In this document: positions 6,398-11,248 of the stretch, piece by piece
How positions within the stretch are numbered: the first letter of the stretch is position 1
Layout of the letters: every line of letters starts with the position of its first letter
Assembly: GCA_028290765.1 (NCBI GenBank)
Contig: JAQGJF010001055.1
Location: forward strand, 1 to 11,248
Reading direction: 5' to 3'
DNA: 11,248 nucleotides
Source of the DNA: Tardiphaga sp.
GTDB lineage: Bacteria > Pseudomonadota > Alphaproteobacteria > Rhizobiales > Xanthobacteraceae
Program-made: the position numbers and the translations under genes
Notes under the pieces: model-generated
The model's input: the letters and a program-made list of their open reading frames with translations, nothing else
The model's database searches: none
Told to the model about the DNA's origin: nothing

Positions 6398-7999
6398 GTC
6401 GAGATAGGCTTCGGCGAAACTGCCATGGACGCCGAACGGATCCACTTCGGTATTCATGAGCGTCTTGCTCTTGATGGTAATGTACTGGGTGTCGCAGATC
6501 GGAAGGATCGGCAGATCCTTCATCACGATATTCTGAAAGTCGCGGAACAGCACCGCACGCTTGACGTCATCGACCTCGGTCTGCGCCGCATCGAGGGCTG
6601 CGTCGGCGACCGGGCTGTTGTAGCCGCTGCCGTTGGAAAACGCGACGCCCGGCACGATGTTCTTCGACCAGTAGAAGCGCTGGATGCCGACCGTCGGATC
6701 GGTCAGGCCGAAGGCGCCGGTGCTCGTCGTATCGAAGTCATATTCGCCATACACGCGCTTGTAGTAAGTCGGAAAATCCGCGCTCCTGATATCGACGGCA
6801 ATGCCGATGCGGGCCATCTGCTGCTTGAAGTAATCCGCCGAGCGGGCGTAGTGATCGCCAAACGGCAGGTAATCGTGGGTGATCTTGAGGCGCAGCCCGT
6901 CGCTTTGCCGCTTCAAGCCGGCCTCGTCCAGCAGCGCGTTGGCCTTGTCGAGGCTGTAATCGTATTTCGGCACGTCGCTGGAATAGAACCTCGCCTCCTG
7001 CGAGATCGGGCCGGTGGACGGCTTGCCGAAGTCGAAATAGACGTTCTTGGTCACGAAGGCGCGATCGATGGCGTGATAGATCGCCTGACGCACCCGCACG
7101 TCCTGGAAATACGGCCGGCGCAGGTTGATCTCCATGAAAGACTGAGCGGCCAGCGCCTCGCTGCCATGCTGCGGGATCGTCAAGGTCGGGACTTTCTCCA
7201 GCCGGCGGGCATCCACCAGCGCCACCGGGATGGCGCCGGCGATATCGATCTCTCCCGACTCCAGCGCCACGGCGCGCGCCGCCGGATCGGGCATGATCAC
7301 CATGATCACCCCGTCCAGATAGGGTTTGGGCGCATCCCAATAATCCGGATTGCGTTCCAGGATGATGTATTGGCCGCGTTGCCATTCCTTGAACTTGAAC
7401 GGCCCGGTGCCCACCGGCTTCAGGTTGGCGGGATTGGTCAGGATATCCTTGCCCTCATAGAGATGGCGCGGCAAAATTTGGGACTCGACGCCAGCCAGCG
7501 AGTTCATCACATAGGGCGCCGGCCGCTCGAAGCGCAGAATGGCGGTGAGCGGATCCGGGGTTTCGACCTCGGTCAAATAGCGATAGGTCGAGCGGCCGCG
7601 CGGATGCAGCTCTTTCCAGACCTTCAACGCGGAATACTGCAGATCTGCCGAGGTGAAGGGCTGGCCATCGTGCCACTTCACGCCGGCGCGCAGCTTGAAG
7701 GTGAAGGACTTGCCGTCGGCCGATGCCTCCCACGAGGTCGCGAGCTGCGGCTGCGGCTTGAAGTCGAAGCCGTACTTGACCAGACCATCGAATATCTTGC
7801 CGGAGATTTGGTAGATCTGGCCGGCCGAGTTGAAGGCGCCGGTCAGCATGACCGGTTCGGCGAGCCACATCTTCGCCATGCCGCCCTTCTTGGGCTTTCC
7901 AGTTTGCGCCATGGCCGGCAGCACCAGGCCTGGCGGGATCAGCGTGGAAAGACCGGCCACCGCGAAACCGGCAACAACCTCTCGTCTCGTGGAAGTCAT
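6392..7999 (-). CDS. ABC transporter substrate-binding protein, family 5 (peptide/nickel/opine type), Tat-exported
   Basis: This is the periplasmic receptor of the importer, 535 residues, the usual size for SBP_bac_5. The N-terminus MTSTRREVVAGFAVAGLSTL carries a twin-arginine pair (R5-R6), a hydrophobic core and an AMA cleavage site after about residue 31, so it is predicted to be exported folded through Tat; there is no lipobox cysteine. Hallmarks are DGKSFTFKLRAGVKWHDGQPF (about 95-115) and the later KPVGTGPFKFKEW and ERNPDYWD. The start at ATG 7999 is preferred because GGTGA lies 5 nt upstream; a GTG at 8008 inside that site would add three residues. It lies 39 bp after the dehydrogenase gene and heads the transporter genes. 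The ligand cannot be read from sequence: peptides, glutathione-like compounds, opines or metal chelates are all bound by this family. Confidence 0.93.
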   Translation of the reverse strand: MTSTRREVVAGFAVAGLSTLIPPGLVLPAMAQTGKPKKGGMAKMWLAEPVMLTGAFNSAGQIYQISGKIFDGLVKYGFDFKPQPQLATSWEASADGKSFTFKLRAGVKWHDGQPFTSADLQYSALKVWKELHPRGRSTYRYLTEVETPDPLTAILRFERPAPYVMNSLAGVESQILPRHLYEGKDILTNPANLKPVGTGPFKFKEWQRGQYIILERNPDYWDAPKPYLDGVIMVIMPDPAARAVALESGEIDIAGAIPVALVDARRLEKVPTLTIPQHGSEALAAQSFMEINLRRPYFQDVRVRQAIYHAIDRAFVTKNVYFDFGKPSTGPISQEARFYSSDVPKYDYSLDKANALLDEAGLKRQSDGLRLKITHDYLPFGDHYARSADYFKQQMARIGIAVDIRSADFPTYYKRVYGEYDFDTTSTGAFGLTDPTVGIQRFYWSKNIVPGVAFSNGSGYNSPVADAALDAAQTEVDDVKRAVLFRDFQNIVMKDLPILPICDTQYITIKSKTLMNTEVDPFGVHGSFAEAYLDR

Positions 8000-8004
8000 T
8001 CGGA

Positions 8005-8009
8005 TCACC
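8005..8009 (-). promoter_or_regulatory. Ribosome binding site of the solute-binding protein gene
   Basis: GGTGA on the minus strand ends 5 nt before ATG 7999. It contains the alternative GTG start (8008-8006), so the ATG is the better choice. Confidence 0.5.
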
Positions 8010-8038
8010 CTTTGCGAAACATGTTCGGAAATAACGGA

Positions 8039-8782
8039 TCAGCCGGCATAGACGAAACCGCCGGAGGCCTGCCGGGTCGGATAGGCGTCGATCCGGCTGA
8101 TATTGACATGGGCCGGCGCCGACAGCGCGAACATCATCATGTCCGCCATGTCCTCGGCCTGCAGCGGCTCCTTGCCGTCGAGAAACTTTTCCTGCGCCGC
8201 CTTGCGGTCGCCGAGGACAACCTCGAAGGCTTCGGTGGCCACGCGCCCCGGCACGATCTCGGTCCAGCGAATCCGCGAACCATTGGTATCGAGCCGCATC
8301 ACATCGAGAAACTGCGAGACCGCCGCCTTGGTGGCGGAATAGGGCGCCGATCCCAGCATCGGATAGTGGCCGGCCATCGAGCTGATGATGACCACATGAC
8401 CCTTGTTGCGCGCCACCATGCCGGGCAGCACAAACCTGGTGAGATGAAGCACCGCGCGAAAGTTCAGATCGATGATCTGGTCGATCTTCTCGTCGGGAAA
8501 TTCGTGAAAGCGATTGTTATGCGACACGCCGGCATTGTTGATCAGTACATCCACCTCAAGCCCATCGAGGGCCTGGCGGCAAGCTTTCATGTCGGTGACG
8601 TCGAGCGCGTGCGGGATGCATCCGGTGCGTTCGCGGAGTTCCTCGAGACGATCGCCGCGCCGCGCCATGGCGTGAACTTCCAGACCGGCCGCGGCGAGCT
8701 TTTCAACCGTGGCCCTTCCAATGCCGCTGGAGGCTCCGGTGACCACGGCGGTTTTGTACGGCGGGACATTGGTATGGGACAA
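8039..8782 (-). CDS. Short-chain dehydrogenase/reductase (SDR), classical type
   Basis: This cytosolic NAD(P)-dependent oxidoreductase has 247 residues, the normal classical SDR length. Visible motifs are the cofactor loop TGASSGIG (15-22), an arginine pair after beta-strand 2 (41-42) suggesting NADP(H), NNAG (82-85), catalytic Ser135, Tyr148 and Lys152 (YSATK) and the PG motif at 178-179. The overall pattern recalls the YdfG group, which acts on small 3-hydroxy acids such as serine. Translation appears to begin at a TTG (8782) with GAGAG 6 nt upstream; no ATG fits the correct N-terminus. It is the first gene of the minus-strand operon and lies 39 bp before the binding-protein gene, so it probably oxidises or reduces the imported compound or a product of it. 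The substrate is unknown. Confidence 0.92.
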   Translation of the reverse strand: MSHTNVPPYKTAVVTGASSGIGRATVEKLAAAGLEVHAMARRGDRLEELRERTGCIPHALDVTDMKACRQALDGLEVDVLINNAGVSHNNRFHEFPDEKIDQIIDLNFRAVLHLTRFVLPGMVARNKGHVVIISSMAGHYPMLGSAPYSATKAAVSQFLDVMRLDTNGSRIRWTEIVPGRVATEAFEVVLGDRKAAQEKFLDGKEPLQAEDMADMMMFALSAPAHVNISRIDAYPTRQASGGFVYAG

Positions 8783-9086
8783 AACGGTCTCTCTATGTGT
8801 TGATCCGCACGCATCATGGCATCGGACGGGTGGAATTTTTTGCCCTTTATTCGATCAGACGGAGAAATTGCTGAAAGTTTCCTCCATCAAACCGATAGAG
8901 CGCAGGATCACGATGACGCTGACGCACACGCATTGTGATTGTCGGGAGAGAGACTTGAAGCGCGTGGTTGCCGAGTTGATGAACCGCCGCCGATTGCGTT
9001 CGGCGCGACATGATTGCGCGAGCGCGACACTTCGCAACTTTAGCTGCCACCGCTCGGCCACTGGCCTATTGAGAGAAGAACGACGG
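8783..9086. other. Intergenic region between divergent units; no convincing gene
   Basis: This stretch must contain the promoter of the dehydrogenase operon on the minus strand, but I found no good -35/-10 pair there. An ATG at 8913 with AGGA upstream opens a 70-codon plus-strand frame (8913-9125). Its arginine-rich product resembles nothing I know, and its end runs through the Zur operator, so it is not called. A short palindrome GGCCA-C-TGGCC lies at 9056-9066. Confidence 0.5.
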
Positions 9087-9116
9087 TTGACAACACCCGC
9101 CGATCCTTGCGATGTT
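9087..9116 (+). promoter_or_regulatory. Candidate sigma-70 promoter of the DUF2946-TonB receptor unit
   Basis: A perfect TTGACA -35 lies at 9087-9092. With an 18-bp spacer the -10 would be GATGTT (9111-9116); TACATT and TATAAC further on are AT-rich alternatives. Any of these -10 choices overlaps the palindrome at 9111-9129, so a repressor bound there would block RNA polymerase. Confidence 0.45.
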
Positions 9117-9129
9117 ACATTATAACATC
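9111..9129. promoter_or_regulatory. Zur operator (zinc-uptake repressor box)
   Basis: GATGTTACATTATAACATC is a 19-bp inverted repeat with perfect 7-bp arms (GATGTTA/TAACATC) and a 5-bp centre. Against the proteobacterial Zur consensus as I remember it (ATGTTA-TAWTA-TAACAT) the 17-bp core differs at one position only. It lies 49 bp before the ATG at 9179 and over the presumed -10. Zur with bound zinc should repress the unit and release it under zinc shortage. The neighbouring ZnuD-like receptor supports the assignment. Confidence 0.8.
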
Positions 9130-9178
9130 TGGTAGCGGAAAACCTCTCCGCTTGGCCGGATGCGGGGCGTTTGTTGGC

Positions 9179-9613
9179 ATGAAGTGGGTTCGCGCACACA
9201 TCAAACACGGGTCGCGGCTGGCGCTGTTGGCGCTGGCGATCCAGTTTGTCGTGTCGTTCGGGCATTTTCACGGGACCAGCGCCCAGGCTGAACCGGCGAT
9301 TGCAGCCGCTGCGACGCAGTCCCCGTCGGCCTCGGCCGGGAGTCCGGCTCCGGCAAACACGACCGCACTGAATTCGGCCATTGGCACAGGCCAATCGCAA
9401 CCTGGGTCCAGCCAGGACTCCGACCAGCAGCCGACGGATGTCTGCGCGATCTGCGCGGTGATGGCGCTGGCGAACGCGGCGCTGTTCGCGTCGCCGCCGC
9501 TCCTGCAGCTGCCGCAGGCTGTCGAATTCCTGTTTCTCACCACCGACGCCGAATTCGTTCATCTGAATTCCGCGCACATTGCCTTCCAGCCGCGCGCTCC
9601 CCCCGCCTCCTGA
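9179..9613 (+). CDS. DUF2946-type small exported or membrane-anchored protein
   Basis: The product has 144 residues. An N-terminal basic/hydrophobic segment (residues 11-28, RLALLALAIQFVVSFGH) acts as a signal peptide or anchor and is followed by GHFHG (28-32). A long Ala/Ser/Pro/Gln linker runs from about 33 to 85. The conserved C-terminal part has a CxxC pair (C89, C92), a hydrophobic stretch and the closing RAPP typical of this family. DUF2946 proteins have no established function; they often sit beside TonB-dependent metal receptors, and the CxxC and histidines could bind metal in the periplasm. The start at 9179 is chosen because it places the signal directly after MKWVR, although the Shine-Dalgarno is poor. 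The upstream Zur box suggests zinc control, and the receptor gene follows after 149 bp with no visible terminator. Confidence 0.8.
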   Translation: MKWVRAHIKHGSRLALLALAIQFVVSFGHFHGTSAQAEPAIAAAATQSPSASAGSPAPANTTALNSAIGTGQSQPGSSQDSDQQPTDVCAICAVMALANAALFASPPLLQLPQAVEFLFLTTDAEFVHLNSAHIAFQPRAPPAS

Positions 9614-9762
9614 CTTCGATTGCCTGCATGTTTCGGCATCGCGCGCCACACGCGGATTTGCCGGACAAATCGAAATCAGTTCGTCGACCAACGACGACAG
9701 ACAAGCCCTCCCGAATTCGTTGACGACGACGAACGAGGCTGCGGCTCATCAGGATCGGGACC

Positions 9763-11248
9763 ATGGCTCTTTCTCTCAAACGCATCTTTCTCATCTCCGG
9801 CTCGACCGCGCTGCTGCTGCACGGCTTTGGCAGTGAAGCGCGATCCCAGGACGCTCCCGCTGCCGGCCACGAGCTTCCGGCGGTCACCGTCACGGCGCCC
9901 AGTCCGATCGTGCGGCGCAAGCCGACGACCCCATCGCCAACACCGGTGCGCGCGGCGCGCGCCGTTCCCGGGCGGAATGCGACGCCGCCGGCGCAGCCGC
10001 AACCGGCCGTCGCCGCGGCAGCACCGCAGCAGGGTGTGCTGCCGATCGTGACCGATCAGTTCGCGACCGTGACCGTGGTGCCGAACGAGGAAATCCGCCG
10101 CTCCGGCGCCGCGACGCTCGGCGACCTCCTGTTTTCCAAGCCGGGGATCACCGGCTCGAGTTTCGCGCCGGGCGCCTCCAGCCGCCCGATCATCCGGGGC
10201 CTCGACGTCAATCGCGTCGGCATCGTCGAGAACGGCATCAACGCCGGCGGCGCGTCCGATCTTGGCGAGGACCATTTCGTGCCGGTCGATCCGCTGGCGA
10301 CCAATCAGGTCGAGGTGGTGCGCGGCCCCGCGGCGTTGCGCTACGGATCGACATCGATCGGCGGCGTGGTGAGCGGGACCAACAACCGGATTCCGGAGGC
10401 GCTGCCGAGCTGCGGCGCCGCGCCGTTCCAGAGTTACGGTCTTCCGGTCAAGGCGCCGGCGGCCGGTGTGAGCGGCGCTCCCTGCGTGACCGCCGAGACG
10501 CGGACCGCGGTCAGCTCGGTCGATCGCGGCGTCGAGGGCGGCGTGTTGCTCGATGCCGGCGGCGGCAATTTTGCGATCCATGCCGATGCCTACGGCCGCA
10601 AGGCCGGCGACTACAATGTTCCGAGCTATCCCTATCTGTTCGATCCGACAAAACCGTTCAACGGCCGCCAGCCCAATTCCGCGGCGCAGGCCGACGGCGC
10701 CTCGATCGGCGGATCCTATATTTTCGACGGCGGCTTTATCGGCGCCGCGATCACCCAGAACGACGCGCTCTACCATATCCCGGGCATCGACGGCGCCGAT
10801 CACCTGACCCGCATCGACGCGCACCAGACCAAGGTGACCGCCAAGGGCGAATACCGGCCTGACGCCGCGGCGATCGACGCTATCCGGTTCTGGGCCGGTG
10901 CCACCGACTACAAACACAACGAAATCGGTCTGGCCGATACGACCGATCTGAGCACGCTCGGCGTGCGGCAGACCTTCACCAACAAGGAGCAGGAGGGCCG
11001 CGTCGAGGTCCAACTGGCGCCGTTCAACGTCCGTTTCGCCTCGGTGACCACGGCGTTCGGCCTGCAGGCCGGGCATCAGGAACTGACGGCACCGAGCCCG
11101 GACGACCCAGGCACGCTGTTCAACGGATTGTGGGATCCCAACCATAACACCCGCGTCGCCGGCTATGTGTTCAACGAGTTCAAATTCAGCGAAGCCACCA
11201 AGGCGCAGATTGCCGGCCGCATCGAACATGTCGAACTGCACGGCACGA
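9763..11248 (+). CDS. TonB-dependent outer-membrane receptor, ZnuD-like (probable zinc uptake; partial, runs off right edge)
   Basis: The visible 495 residues contain a Sec signal peptide (about 1-28), a TonB-box-like LPAVTVTAPS (38-47), a long Pro/Ala-rich linker (about 48-92), a full plug domain (about 95-210) and the first strands of the beta-barrel. The plug shows RPIIRGLDVNRVGIVENGI (141-159), DHFVPVDPL (170-178) and VEVVRGPAALRYGSTSIGGVV (183-203) ending in NNRIP, a pattern I associate with ZnuD and its relatives. Cysteines C217 and C241 flank a loop just after the plug, and a histidine-bearing stretch (H338, H347, H354) lies around YHIPG, where ZnuD-type receptors carry metal ligands. 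It would import zinc or a zinc complex across the outer membrane using TonB-ExbBD energy. The start ATG 9763 has AGGA about 9 nt upstream. About 200-250 residues of barrel are missing beyond the edge. A copper or other metal receptor is the alternative. Confidence 0.9.
   Translation, partial: MALSLKRIFLISGSTALLLHGFGSEARSQDAPAAGHELPAVTVTAPSPIVRRKPTTPSPTPVRAARAVPGRNATPPAQPQPAVAAAAPQQGVLPIVTDQFATVTVVPNEEIRRSGAATLGDLLFSKPGITGSSFAPGASSRPIIRGLDVNRVGIVENGINAGGASDLGEDHFVPVDPLATNQVEVVRGPAALRYGSTSIGGVVSGTNNRIPEALPSCGAAPFQSYGLPVKAPAAGVSGAPCVTAETRTAVSSVDRGVEGGVLLDAGGGNFAIHADAYGRKAGDYNVPSYPYLFDPTKPFNGRQPNSAAQADGASIGGSYIFDGGFIGAAITQNDALYHIPGIDGADHLTRIDAHQTKVTAKGEYRPDAAAIDAIRFWAGATDYKHNEIGLADTTDLSTLGVRQTFTNKEQEGRVEVQLAPFNVRFASVTTAFGLQAGHQELTAPSPDDPGTLFNGLWDPNHNTRVAGYVFNEFKFSEATKAQIAGRIEHVELHGT

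Noticed and set aside
6308..8803. Open plus-strand frame of 831 codons antisense to the binding-protein and dehydrogenase genes
   Set aside because: It is a GC-skew shadow: the minus-strand genes on the same bases have clear motifs, and its arginine/histidine-rich translation matches no family.
9036..9066. tRNA-Ser/Leu-like motif on the minus strand (TGGCCGAGCGGTGG)
   Set aside because: The next bases form a 5-bp stem with only a 4-base loop, not a 7-base anticodon loop, and no T-arm or acceptor pairing follows.
8913..9125. Small plus-strand frame of 70 codons with AGGA before its ATG
   Set aside because: Its arginine-rich product matches no known family, and its 3' end runs through the -35/-10 region and Zur operator, which explain that DNA better.
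9676..11241. Open minus-strand frame of 521 codons opposite the TonB receptor
   Set aside because: The plus strand encodes signal peptide, plug and barrel motifs; the antisense translation is charged low-complexity sequence with no recognisable domain.

Overview
The window reads as GC-rich chromosomal DNA of an alphaproteobacterium, most likely Bradyrhizobium, Rhodopseudomonas, Nitrobacter or a close relative. This is inferred from codon usage, from two intergenic palindromes of types I remember as common in those genomes, and from the style of the proteins. No rRNA, tRNA, CRISPR array or insertion sequence was found.

Left and centre (1-8782) form one metabolic locus, almost all on the minus strand. 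In transcription order it contains a short-chain dehydrogenase (8782-8039), a Tat-exported peptide/nickel-type solute-binding protein (7999-6392), two Dpp-type permeases whose genes overlap by 4 bp (6272-5292 and 5295-4456), and a two-dinucleotide-fold flavoprotein monooxygenase (4490-2982). A plus-strand Lrp/AsnC regulator (2339-2851) interrupts the run. A fold-type II PLP enzyme of the Cds1 cysteine desulfhydrase type (2133-1012) and a tandem-domain ABC ATPase (980 to beyond the left edge) follow. The ATPase is the only ATP-binding component visible for the permeases, so the transporter is split across two transcription units.

The Lrp protein closely resembles the cysteine-responsive regulator DecR/CyuR (YbaO) of E. 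coli as I remember it, and it faces the Cds1-like gene across a 205-bp divergent promoter. My working model is a cysteine-sensing locus that imports a sulfur-containing peptide or cysteine conjugate, oxidises it with the monooxygenase and dehydrogenase, and cleaves it with the PLP enzyme. The protein families and gene order are visible; the substrate is inference.

The right part (8783-11248) is a separate plus-strand unit, head-to-head with the dehydrogenase. A strong candidate Zur operator (9111-9129) lies just downstream of a TTGACA -35. It precedes a DUF2946-type small exported protein (9179-9613) and a TonB-dependent receptor resembling ZnuD (9763 to beyond the right edge). Together these suggest zinc-repressed outer-membrane zinc uptake.

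Repeats: a long inverted repeat lies between the converging regulator and monooxygenase genes (2859-2960), a compound two-palindrome element lies between the binding-protein and first permease genes (6291-6397), and a 21-bp tandem duplication spans the end of the second permease gene and the start of the monooxygenase gene (4430-4471).
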